Under the pieces are notes generated by a model, which saw only the letters and a program-made list of their open reading frames with translations, did no database searches and was not told where the DNA came from. Shown one piece after another: positions 18,036-25,773 of a DNA stretch of 56,277 bases. Source of the stretch: Limivivens faecihominis (lineage in GTDB: Bacteria > Bacillota > Clostridia > Lachnospirales > Lachnospiraceae). How positions within the stretch are numbered: position 1 is the stretch's first letter; every line of letters begins with the position of its first letter. The position numbers and the translations under genes were made by a program. The stretch lies in NCBI RefSeq assembly GCF_020686945.1, contig NZ_JAJEPR010000022.1:1-56277 (forward strand), given 5' to 3'.

Positions 18036-18135
18036 AAAATAGCGTCTCCTGTCGTGCCTTTTAAACAGGCGTTTGTCCTTATTTTAACACGATCAGGGGC
18101 TGGCGTACAGGGAGTAAATCGGTGGAGTTTTTCTG

Positions 18136-19535
18136 TCAGCTGTCTTCAGCAGCATTCTGAAGAGCCGATTCAACACGGTCCACACATTCCTGTGCCCAGT
18201 CATAATCTTGGTCTGCAGCCAGTTGATACCACTTCAGTGCTTCTTCCAGATTGATTTCTGTATCATACCAGCCATTTTCATAGGTCCTGCCTAAACGTAG
18301 CATTGCAAGCCCATATTCATTGTTCGCAGCTTGTTTATAAAGCTCGATTGCCTTACTATAGTCCGGCTCCCCCAGCTGCCCATTTGCATACATATCTCCC
18401 AAAAGAACAGCTGCATAATTGCGACTATATCGCTTTTCGAAGCAGCTTTTTCAAGCCAGGATGCTGCCTCGGTATCGTCTTCTTTTGTTTCATTATAAGC
18501 CATAATCCGTCCCAGATTATAAGAGGAGACATTCACAAAAGTCTCATTGATATCGCCGTCACTTTCGGCTACCAGCTTATAATATCGAATGGCTTCTTCC
18601 TCATTTTTCTCATATCCATTATTTCCCTGACTATAATCTTCTGCCCGATCATATGCCGCCCGAAGCACACGTTCCACATTTTCCGTGTCTCCGGCCTCCC
18701 GATACGCTGCCAGCGCCTCCTCGTAATTTCCTTCTTCGTAATACTGCTCCGCGCTTTTCGTCGAATGGAAACCGACCTTTGCCGCGTAGGCTCCTCCTGC
18801 GATTACCACAGCTCCCAATAAAAAAATGGGCCATTTTCGTCTCCGTTTCGATGGAGACGCAGCGGTTGGAACCGGTTCTTCCGAACAGTATTCCAGAAGC
18901 TCTCTCATCGTTCCAATTCTGTCTTTTTTCAAAATGGCAAGCCCTTTTCTCATGCCTTCCTTCGTTTTTTCCGGAATCTCCAGGCCATTTATTACATTTT
19001 GAACCGTTTTTTCTTTTTCAGAATCCAGACGATCCATCGGTGTCGGCAGGTCTTTTCCTGACAGTAGGTAGTACATCGTCGCTGTCATCGCATACACATC
19101 GGTCCATGGGCCGATTTCGCCATTCGTTTGATACTGCTCCAGCGCCCGGAAGCCGTTCCTTAATACCATTGTAGATTGCGGCGCATTTTTTGCCTGTGCT
19201 TTTCCGAGGTCCTCTTTCTGCGTTTCCTTCAAAGGAGAAAGGTAACGACGGATTTTTCCGCTGTCTTCTTTTTAAGTTTCTTTCGTCTCATACAGGTCTT
19301 TTGCCACGCCAAGATCCAGCAGATGCACTTCTCCATCCGCATTAACCATGATGTTATCCGGGCAGATAGCCCCATGAATGATTCCTTTTTCATGAATCTT
19401 CGACAAATCTTTCATCACAGGGCATAAATACCTGCAGAGCTTCTCATAGGTCAGCTTTCCGCTCTTCATAACCATTTCCTTTAATGTCATGCCATCGACA
19501 TGATTCATAACCCGATATACAGTTTCGTTTCCCAT
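18136..19535 (-). pseudogene. Broken Ser/Thr kinase with membrane helix and Sel1 repeats
   Basis: Remains of a membrane kinase. The reading starts at 19535 behind a good GGAGGAG site but lacks the N-lobe (no glycine loop or ATP lysine). The catalytic loop reads HGAICPDN, losing the catalytic Asp of HRD, and DFG reads DLG. A TAA at 19272-19274 stops the frame, which resumes in phase through FRALEQYQTNGEIGPWTDVYAMT (activation and F-helix region), a membrane helix near WPIFLLGAVVIAGGAYAA, and Sel1-like repeats. A one-base shift in a T run near 18405 moves the remaining Sel1 repeats (GDMYANGQLGEPDYSKAIELYKQAA) to another frame. A sequencing slip could explain one defect but not all three. Kinase-TM-Sel1 proteins are usually signalling receptors. 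Confidence 0.8.
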
Positions 19536-19557
19536 TTTTTCTCCTCCCTCTCACAAT

Positions 19558-20097
19558 TTACGAGTTTTTCCGAATCAACTCCGGACAACTATCCAGAACC
19601 TTCATAATATTGCTTCTATTCACCCGATATTTTACTGCTGTAAGATTCTCAGGAGCAACCGTATTAATCTGCTTTTTCTCTGCAAATTTTGCCGCCTCTT
19701 TTCTCTTCTGCATAGCGGCTACTCTTTTTCCTATGTATACCTGCTCTACATCCTTACAGAACCAGACAAATTCATAGCCTTTATCCTTACAGAATTTTTC
19801 AGCATCTTCAAGAAATTTCCGATCTTCCTGTTTGCTGTCATAGTCATCGCAGTCAAAGCAGCAGATTACTTTTGACTGATTTGCTTTTGATGTGGCCCGA
19901 TACTGAGAAATCAAAGAATCTATCTCTTTTTGCTTCTTTTTACTGCTGTAGTTTCCTTTTCCGTCCAGATATACTACGCTGAGTTTAAGCTGTGTACGCT
20001 CATATGCATAAAAATGTTCCACCGTATCTTTAATGTAGATCCAGTCAGAATTACATTTTTTATTGGTTTCGACGGTAAAGATCAGCTGAACTCCCAT
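19558..20097 (-). CDS. Toprim/RloB-like protein, partner of the ATPase
   Basis: A 179-residue cytoplasmic protein. An early strand ending in Glu10 (IFTVET) and a later strand with an acidic pair (VICCFDCDD, Asp82 and Asp84) match the E...DxD layout of Toprim-type nucleases such as those of OLD, RloB and PARIS-like partners. A third conserved-looking stretch is WFCKDVEQVYIGK (113-125). Its ATG overlaps the ATPase gene's end, so the two are made together. I infer a nuclease or effector subunit triggered by the ATPase; the family assignment is from motif layout, not from a search. Base composition is clearly more AT-rich than the flanking sugar genes. Confidence 0.6.
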   Translation of the reverse strand: MGVQLIFTVETNKKCNSDWIYIKDTVEHFYAYERTQLKLSVVYLDGKGNYSSKKKQKEIDSLISQYRATSKANQSKVICCFDCDDYDSKQEDRKFLEDAEKFCKDKGYEFVWFCKDVEQVYIGKRVAAMQKRKEAAKFAEKKQINTVAPENLTAVKYRVNRSNIMKVLDSCPELIRKNS

Positions 20098-21455
20098 TAT
20101 TCATCCTCCTCACCTGAACCAAATACGCTGATAAAGTCAATAGAATCCACGTTAAACGGCGAACCTTCAATCATGCCATTTCGGTAGAGTCTCGAAGGTG
20201 AATAATTACCGCTCTTTGTCCACGGATAAATTTTATGATCCTCCGACAAAAAATCGATGGATTTCTTTCGCTGTTTTAAGACATCCATGGGGCCTACATT
20301 GTGAGTCGTAAAACACAGCTGTCCTTTTCCATATTCCATCAGATATTCCAGTAAGGCACAGAGATAAACGTCATGAAGGTTCGAGTCGAACTCATCAATA
20401 AACACGATCCCACCGCGAACCATTTCGTTTAAATAGGCAAACAGGCGGACTAATTTCTTAATACCTGTACTTTCATATTCTGCATGAATCTTATAAGAAT
20501 CATAGACCATAACCAGATCACAGACAAAAAAGTCCTGATTTTCTTTTCTGTCGATTTCTATAGCCTGTAAATCCGATTTGAAAATATGGAGAAACTCATA
20601 TAAGCGATGGATCGTTTTTTCAAATTGCGCGTATTTTTCTTTTAAAACAAGGTTCCTCGTAACGGATATTACACTAAGGATATCGTTATCCATTCTCAAA
20701 TAACTTTTAAGTACGGAAACATATTTGTTTTCATAACTTTCCATTGAATTTATCGCTGCAAATTCTCTGTGATCATCAGACTGATCCAGATAAATATGCA
20801 ACTTGTGTCCCAAAATATAAAGGTTACTGATGGTATTAACAAAAACAATCTGGTTTTCCTGAATTTTCTTCCTGTTTTCATATAAAAACTTTCCACAAAG
20901 TAACGCACACATGGAAGTCGTCGACAATAAATTCATCGTTCTATTTATGACAGCAGTAGAAAAGGAATCCTCTTTTTTCTCTCCATAAAGAAAGTCCACT
21001 TTACCGGCAATTACCTTAAAAATCATTCCCAGCTCATCACTTTTCGATGTGGCTTTCCGAACAGCCAACGATTCCTGTGAAATTACATATTTTCCAGATA
21101 CATCCTTTGCTAAAGTCACACAATATCGAAAACAAAACAAATCTTTTTTCAAGTCAACCAGATAATCAGCTTCCATAAACAGTTCTTTTGTTTTCTTATT
21201 TATAATCCCATCCAGATTTTTCTGCGTGATCGGATTATTTAAATAATCCGGATCAATCAAAAGATTTTTGAGAATCGCAACGGAGGTAATAATTCCTGAC
21301 TTACCGGAACCATTCATACCATAAATTCCTTTGATGTTATATTCCTGCGTATCCATATCTCTGGAAATCGTCTTTTTATAAAATGATAGCGAAACCAATT
21401 GATCTAAGGTCTTTATTCCTCTGACCGAATAATTAAGTAAATAAATATCATTCAT
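20097..21455 (-). CDS. SMC/ABC-type AAA ATPase of a two-gene system
   Basis: A 452-residue ATPase. Walker A is GMNGSGKS (46-53), an ABC-like signature STGIKKL follows near 329, Walker B is VFIDEFD (351-357) and a switch histidine is in TTHN (384-387). This is the layout of AAA_15/AAA_21 ATPases found in OLD, RloA and many abortive-infection systems. I start it at the second of two close ATGs (21455), which has the better upstream spacing. Its last bases overlap the Toprim-like gene. AT-rich composition and the lack of any link to neighbours suggest horizontal arrival. A role in phage or plasmid defence is an inference. Confidence 0.75.
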   Translation of the reverse strand: MNDIYLLNYSVRGIKTLDQLVSLSFYKKTISRDMDTQEYNIKGIYGMNGSGKSGIITSVAILKNLLIDPDYLNNPITQKNLDGIINKKTKELFMEADYLVDLKKDLFCFRYCVTLAKDVSGKYVISQESLAVRKATSKSDELGMIFKVIAGKVDFLYGEKKEDSFSTAVINRTMNLLSTTSMCALLCGKFLYENRKKIQENQIVFVNTISNLYILGHKLHIYLDQSDDHREFAAINSMESYENKYVSVLKSYLRMDNDILSVISVTRNLVLKEKYAQFEKTIHRLYEFLHIFKSDLQAIEIDRKENQDFFVCDLVMVYDSYKIHAEYESTGIKKLVRLFAYLNEMVRGGIVFIDEFDSNLHDVYLCALLEYLMEYGKGQLCFTTHNVGPMDVLKQRKKSIDFLSEDHKIYPWTKSGNYSPSRLYRNGMIEGSPFNVDSIDFISVFGSGEEDE

Positions 21456-21561
21456 GATGTTTTCCCCCATTCTTAGTTCCACTATATCATATAGTTTCAG
21501 CAAAATAAATACAAAATGTATTTTTTATTATATCTATATTTACTGTTTTTATTCCCATAAA

Positions 21562-21601
21562 AAAACAGAAACCTCTTTTTTAAGATTCCTGCTTTTTGCT
21601 C
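21562..21601 (-). terminator. Probable terminator of the YkgJ-type gene
   Basis: On the minus strand an imperfect stem CAGGAATCTT / AAGAGGTTTCTG around an A-rich loop is followed by seven T, 12 bases after the stop codon of the cysteine-cluster gene. Confidence 0.6.
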
Positions 21602-21612
21602 TTATTATTTAT

Positions 21613-22275
21613 TTACGCCACCCCAATCATCCTTCTGGCCTCGGTCAGGCGGCGGTCAAATTCTTCGTAGAAATCGCCGCTCCAGGGCTGGAGGAAGAAG
21701 TTCTGGAGGATGTAGAGGTTGATCTTTTTGGCGGTGGCTTCGTTGGAGAGATCGCCGAGGATGTGTTCCACGGCCTCCAGGAAGTAGTGCCAGTCGTTGA
21801 CAAATTTCTCGTAACGAGAAAGTTCCGGGGTGTCGAGCCATTTTTTCAGTTTCACTTTGGTTTTTGGCTCTTTCTGGCACTCGCCGACCTGGAGAAAATA
21901 CCGGAAGCTGCCACCTTCGTAGTAGCGTCCCATGGGGAAGAGGCGACAGACGCCGGGACGGATGCTGTGAATGCTGCAGCGGCCTTCCTTATTTAAAAAG
22001 GTGCAGACTTCTTCGGCGCCTGCCTCCAGAAGGTTGGGGAGAATCACGCCATCCACCACGTTGAGCTCCAGATGGCTGCCGATGAGCTGCTGGAAATCCA
22101 TATGGAGGCCTTCTGTCAACCGGTATATGTCCAGCGGGTCCAGAATGATCGTTTTTCCCATGCCCCTGCAGCAGTCGGAGCAGCCGCTGCACTCGCCGCA
22201 GCCAATTTTTACCATATCTCCGGGGCCGTAAAAGCGGCCATCCCAGATTTCTTCAATACTTACCTGTCGTTTCAT
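21613..22275 (-). CDS. YkgJ-family cysteine-cluster protein
   Basis: A 220-residue cytoplasmic protein of the zinc- or iron-binding YkgJ (CxxCxxCC) family. The motif is CGECSGCSDCC near residue 27, followed by CTFLNKEGRCSIHSIRPGVCRLFP, both typical. The biochemical role of the family is uncertain. It is divergent from the DUF2284 gene, another cysteine-rich predicted metal protein, with about 230 bases between them. Confidence 0.85.
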   Translation of the reverse strand: MKRQVSIEEIWDGRFYGPGDMVKIGCGECSGCSDCCRGMGKTIILDPLDIYRLTEGLHMDFQQLIGSHLELNVVDGVILPNLLEAGAEEVCTFLNKEGRCSIHSIRPGVCRLFPMGRYYEGGSFRYFLQVGECQKEPKTKVKLKKWLDTPELSRYEKFVNDWHYFLEAVEHILGDLSNEATAKKINLYILQNFFLQPWSGDFYEEFDRRLTEARRMIGVA

Positions 22276-22370
22276 AATATATTTTTTCCTTTCTTTAAAT
22301 CAGAGGTAACTAAACGGCAGCAAACCGTTACAAGAAGAGAAATATTTGCCCTCCGCTTTTTCTGCTTCTG

Positions 22371-22400
22371 TTGACATTCCCGACTGTCTGCGCTTATACT
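22371..22400 (+). promoter_or_regulatory. Promoter of the DUF2284 gene
   Basis: TTGACA (22371-22376), 18 bases, then TATACT (22395-22400). The leader to the ATG is about 100 bases and contains AGGC and GGCCT stretches that could fold, but I recognise no known riboswitch. Confidence 0.75.
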
Positions 22401-22507
22401 TGAAACAGAGCGGATCCACAAGGCTCATGCCTCCTTTGAGGCCTCCGGGCAGAAGTTGTCCAGTAAAAGCTGCTGCTCCCAACACTTACCTATGAAGGAG
22501 TTATTTT

Positions 22508-23044
22508 ATGTCATATAAAGAAACCATTGAATCTTTTATCTATGATTATCCGATCCTGGAGTTTCATTATCTGGACCGGAAGGACCTGATTTTTTCGGAA
22601 AAGGTCCGCTTTCTGTGTGAACACGAATGTGAGCATTACGGCCATTCCTGGGCCTGTCCGCCAGCCATTGGTTCCATTGAAAGCTGTATCAAAAAATGCG
22701 AAAAATTTTCCAGGGCTTTTCTTTTTGCCACCATTGCCCAGGTGGAGGACAGCCTGAATTTTGAGGCCTGTCTCAAGGCCCGGAAGGAGCATGAGGACCT
22801 GACTCTGGAGCTTCGCGACCGTTTCCGCCAGGAATTCGGCGAAGTTCTGGCTCTCTCTACCGGCTGCATGCAGTGTGAAACCTGTGCCTATCCGAACGCT
22901 CCCTGCCGTCATCCGGACAAGCGGGTGGCCACCGTGGAAAGCCACGGAATCCTGCTTATGCAGACCGTAGAAGCCATGAACATCTGCTTCAATTATGGAA
23001 ATGACACGGTCACTTATTTCACTCTGCTGCTCTTTAACGCCTGA
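22508..23044 (+). CDS. DUF2284 predicted metal-binding protein
   Basis: A 178-residue protein with many cysteines: CEHECEHYGHSWACPPAIG (38-56), SCIKKCEKF and CMQCETCAYPNAPCRHP (119-135). This pattern is that of DUF2284, predicted to bind metal or an iron-sulfur cluster; function unknown. It has its own promoter, an AAGGAG ribosome site, and a terminator that it shares with the convergent DUF3783 gene. Confidence 0.87.
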   Translation: MSYKETIESFIYDYPILEFHYLDRKDLIFSEKVRFLCEHECEHYGHSWACPPAIGSIESCIKKCEKFSRAFLFATIAQVEDSLNFEACLKARKEHEDLTLELRDRFRQEFGEVLALSTGCMQCETCAYPNAPCRHPDKRVATVESHGILLMQTVEAMNICFNYGNDTVTYFTLLLFNA

Positions 23045-23050
23045 CAAAGC

Positions 23051-23084
23051 AAACAGCCCTTCCGCATTATCGGGGGCTGTTTTT
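23051..23084. terminator. Terminator after the DUF2284 gene
   Basis: AACAGCCC pairs with GGGGCTGTT and is followed by TTT on the plus strand. The stem covers the last codons of the convergent DUF3783 gene, whose stop is at 23067. Confidence 0.78.
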
Positions 23085-23450
23085 CATTGCTGTCATACTC
23101 TCATGTTCTTTTTTCAGTTCTTCGTAAAGCATTCTGGAGGACCACTGGATGTTGTAGGGAGTCACCACCGCTTTTAAGGGAATCCGAAGCTTTCGCTCCT
23201 TTAGGGCTGCCAGAAGTGCATCCATGGCCTCACTGTCCAATCCGCAGAAAATCAGCATTTCGCTGCCTATTTTTTCTCCTGTGTCTTTGGCGTTGGTCTT
23301 TTTAAAGCCTGTGATCCCGGCCACATAGCCAAGAGGTTCGCCATAATTGGAGCTGCTCACCATTTTCACCTGATGGCCCAGGGCCGCCGCCAGGCTTTTC
23401 AACTCCCGTTCCGTTCCTTTTTCCAGTTCATATGCCAGTAACATTCCCAT
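23067..23450 (-). CDS. DUF3783 domain protein
   Basis: A 127-residue cytoplasmic protein with a small alpha/beta domain (LLAYELEKGTERELKSLAAALG, EMLIFCGLDSEAMDALLAALKE, LKAVVTPYNIQWSSRMLYEELKKEH), matching DUF3783 of Clostridia. Function unknown. It lies 15 bases after the membrane-anchored Ig-like gene and may share its transcript. Confidence 0.75.
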   Translation of the reverse strand: MGMLLAYELEKGTERELKSLAAALGHQVKMVSSSNYGEPLGYVAGITGFKKTNAKDTGEKIGSEMLIFCGLDSEAMDALLAALKERKLRIPLKAVVTPYNIQWSSRMLYEELKKEHESMTAMKNSPR

Positions 23451-23465
23451 TGCACTCCCGCCTTC

Positions 23466-23900
23466 CTATTCTGTCTCTGCCTCTTCCCAGGCCTCTCCGG
23501 AACCGGCAGGAGCTGTCTCCTGGGTTTCATCCGTTTCTGAGGCTTTCACCGTCACCTCCACCACGCAGTTGGTGGCTTCGCCGTCGTACAGCACCGGAAC
23601 CGTATAGACGCCCGGCGTGTTGACGTCCAGCGCCGAGGTATCGTAGGTCACTTTTTCGTAGTCAAAATGATTGTTTAGGAAGAAAACCTCTGTCCGGAAC
23701 TCCGGCATCTGCCCCTCGTATACCTCCCGGTACAGAGTGATGGAGTTGTTCTTTTTCAGAAGGGGATTCTCGTCCCTGTGCCACACTTGAAAGGCCAGCA
23801 CCAGAAGGATCAGAAGAGCCATCGCGCTGAAACAGGTGGGTTTCAGCTTTAAAATTTTTCGGATTCCTGCTGTCTGCTTTTTCTTTTGCTGCTTTTTCAT
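23466..23900 (-). CDS. Membrane-anchored Ig-like protein, function unknown
   Basis: A 144-residue protein with a very basic N terminus (KKQQKKKQTAGIRK), one membrane helix (about 26-41, AMALLILLVLAF), then a beta-rich external part. The stretch VTYDTSALDVNTPGVYTVPVLYDGEATNCVVEVTV is the pattern of small bacterial Ig-like domains. The tail is Glu/Thr-rich. I do not recognise a specific function; the topology is in-to-out with the Ig domain outside the cell. Confidence 0.65.
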   Translation of the reverse strand: MKKQQKKKQTAGIRKILKLKPTCFSAMALLILLVLAFQVWHRDENPLLKKNNSITLYREVYEGQMPEFRTEVFFLNNHFDYEKVTYDTSALDVNTPGVYTVPVLYDGEATNCVVEVTVKASETDETQETAPAGSGEAWEEAETE

Positions 23901-23982
23901 GGATCGTCTCCTCTGCCTTTTCTGTCATTTTTCCCTCACACTTTACTTTAATTTTCCCACGTTGCCCCCTTACTGTCAACCA

Positions 23983-24023
23983 AAAAAACCGCTTCTCCCG
24001 GATTTTTCCAGGATAGCGGTTTG
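23983..24023 (-). terminator. Terminator of the COG2426 gene
   Basis: AAACCGCT pairs with AGCGGTTT around a loop of about 24 bases; the minus strand continues with seven T. It starts a few bases after the stop codon at 24027. Confidence 0.75.
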
Positions 24024-24026
24024 ATT

Positions 24027-24503
24027 TTACAGCATAAAACTTAAAGCTCCCAGAACGCCGTTACTGATCAGCGCCATGATCACGCCTGCCAGGAGAACGC
24101 CGCACATAACAGCCACGACGCTGGACTTGAAATCCATATCCAGAAGGCTGGCTGCCAGGGTACCTGTCCAAGCTCCGGTTCCGGGAAGGGGGATTCCCAC
24201 GAAAAGGAGCAGGGCAACGAAGAGGCCTCTGCCCGCTTTTGCCTGGAGTTTTTTGCCACCTTTTTCGCCTTTTTCCAGGCAGAAGGTGAAAAATTTTCCG
24301 ATGACGGGTTTATCGGAGCCCCATATCAGCACTTTCCGTGCGAAAAAATAGATGAAGGGCACCGGAAGCATATTTCCGATAATGCAGATGATGTAGGACG
24401 GGATCAGAGGCAGTCCCATTCCCACAGCCACGGGAATGGCTCCTCTCAGTTCAATGATGGGCACCATGGAAATCAGAAATACCCATAAATATTTTCCAAT
24501 CAA
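24027..24503 (-). CDS. Small multidrug export family membrane protein (COG2426)
   Basis: A 158-residue membrane protein of the Sm_multidrug_ex family, with four or five helices. Family marks are IIELRGAIPVAVGMGLP near the N terminus and VGIPLPGTGAWTGTLAA around residue 105. Transport activity is poorly supported despite the family name. The start is a TTG at 24501-24503, seven bases after AGGAGG. A TTGTAC/TACAAT promoter lies about 35 bases upstream. Confidence 0.87.
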   Translation of the reverse strand: MIGKYLWVFLISMVPIIELRGAIPVAVGMGLPLIPSYIICIIGNMLPVPFIYFFARKVLIWGSDKPVIGKFFTFCLEKGEKGGKKLQAKAGRGLFVALLLFVGIPLPGTGAWTGTLAASLLDMDFKSSVVAVMCGVLLAGVIMALISNGVLGALSFML

Positions 24504-24535
24504 AATGTTTCCTCCTTGTTTTCTATGCTGTTACT

Positions 24536-24564
24536 ATTGTATACGAAATGTGATTCTTGTACAA
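24536..24564 (-). promoter_or_regulatory. Promoter of the COG2426 gene
   Basis: On the minus strand TTGTAC (24559-24564), 17 bases, then TACAAT (24536-24541). Confidence 0.6.
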
Positions 24565-24583
24565 CCATTTTCTATCGTCTGAT

Positions 24584-24898
24584 TTATCTCAGAAACAGAA
24601 GGATGATAACAAGAAGGACGGCAACGGCAATGAGGATTTTTCCGGAAAGATTTCTGGATTTTTCCGTAGTTTCTTTTCCAGAGCACCAGGCATTGATGGC
24701 GGCCCTGGCCTGTGCTTCCTTCTCTTCCTCCACCTGGATCTCTCTTCCGTAAGCGCCGTTTCCACCGTAAATATCATGATAAACATGCTCTCCCAGGCTT
24801 TTCTCCTCCGCCTCGATCCCGTTGGCCTGAAGCACCGCCTGAATGCGGGCAGCCTCGTCGGCGTCTTTGGCGTAATAAACGGTTATTTTTTTATTCAT
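24584..24898 (-). CDS. DUF2007-like signal-transducing protein with C-terminal membrane helix
   Basis: A 104-residue protein. Residues 1-65 look like the DUF2007 putative signal-transducing fold (KKITVYYAKDADEAARIQAVLQANGIEAEE, then REIQVEEEKEAQARAAI), and the last 20 residues form a membrane helix, so it is tail-anchored. The start at 24898 has GGAGGAACCA just before the ATG; an earlier in-frame ATG overlaps nth. It follows nth after 13 bases and is likely co-transcribed. Function unknown. Confidence 0.65.
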   Translation of the reverse strand: MNKKITVYYAKDADEAARIQAVLQANGIEAEEKSLGEHVYHDIYGGNGAYGREIQVEEEKEAQARAAINAWCSGKETTEKSRNLSGKILIAVAVLLVIILLFLR

Positions 24899-24911
24899 TG
24901 GTTCCTCCGAT

Positions 24912-25547
24912 CTACACCCCAATCTTCGGGCAGATGTCTTTCAGGCAGCAGCGGTCGCAGTAGGGTTTGGTACGGGCGGTACAGACTTCGCGGCCGTGCA
25001 TGACCAGGCGGTGGCAGAAATCGCTGCCTTCCTCCGGAGGAATGATTCTCCAAAGGGCCATCTCGACTTTTTTCGGCTCTTTGATGCCGTCCACAAGGCC
25101 CATGCGGTTGGTCAGGCGGATGCAGTGGGTGTCTGTAACAATGGCAGGCTTGCCGAAAACGTCACCCATGATAAGGTTGGCACTTTTTCTTCCCACACCC
25201 GGCAATTTTAAGAGGGCATTAAAATCATCGGGTACTTTTCCGCCGTACTCATCCCGCAGCATACGCATACAGGCGCTGATGTCCCGGGCTTTGCTTTTTC
25301 CCAGACCGCAGGGTCTTACGATGGCTTCGATCTCCTCGGGCCCGGCCTCTGCCAGGGCATCGACCGTCGGGTATTTCGCATAGAGATCCTGCACGACCAC
25401 ATTGACTCTGGCATCGGTGCACTGGGCTGCCAGCCGTACACTTACCAGAAGCTTCCAGGCTTCATTATAATCCAGGGTGCAGCCTGCATCCGGATACTCC
25501 TTTTTCAAGCGCCGGATAATCTCCAGCGCCAGCTCTTCCTTTGTCAT
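24912..25547 (-). CDS. nth: Endonuclease III
   Basis: Base-excision DNA glycosylase and AP lyase for oxidised pyrimidines, 211 residues. The helix-hairpin-helix motif LPGVGRKSAN carries the catalytic Lys121, and Asp139 is in VTDTHC, one residue off the E. coli numbering (Lys120, Asp138). The C-terminal 4Fe-4S cluster is CTARTKPYCDRCCLKDIC, with seven rather than six residues between the first two cysteines. Housekeeping gene, marking a core stretch of chromosome. Confidence 0.95.
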   Translation of the reverse strand: MTKEELALEIIRRLKKEYPDAGCTLDYNEAWKLLVSVRLAAQCTDARVNVVVQDLYAKYPTVDALAEAGPEEIEAIVRPCGLGKSKARDISACMRMLRDEYGGKVPDDFNALLKLPGVGRKSANLIMGDVFGKPAIVTDTHCIRLTNRMGLVDGIKEPKKVEMALWRIIPPEEGSDFCHRLVMHGREVCTARTKPYCDRCCLKDICPKIGV

Positions 25548-25719
25548 TGATATTCTCCTATTTTTCTCTGAAGCCAGAACACCGTCTGCTTCCAGAATTG
25601 TTCTTTTCTGATTCTATCACACCCTGCCTCTTCTCTCAACCTTCCTTTTTCATTTGTGTAAAAAGAATCCTGCCTGAAAGTTTTTTGTATAACAGGCAGC
25701 TCCATTGTAATTTCCCGTT

Positions 25720-25768
25720 ATATAAAAAATACCCCGGCAAGGCATGCTTACCAGGATATTTTCTCACA
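25720..25768 (-). terminator. Terminator of the GH43 importer operon
   Basis: On the minus strand TATCCTGGTAAGC pairs imperfectly with the CCTTGCCGGGGTA stretch, followed by six T. It begins just after the GH43 stop at 25774. Confidence 0.75.
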
Positions 25769-25773
25769 TTTTC

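Noticed and set aside
16869..18254. A 461-codon open frame on the plus strand
   Set aside because: Antisense to the DUF362 gene, whose cysteine motifs and ribosome site are convincing.
22511..23047. A minus-strand frame of 178 codons
   Set aside because: Mirror of the DUF2284 gene, whose cysteine motifs, promoter and terminator are on the plus strand.
23662..23979. A 105-codon minus-strand frame overlapping the Ig-like gene
   Set aside because: Out-of-frame overlap with a gene that has a clear membrane helix and Ig-like pattern.
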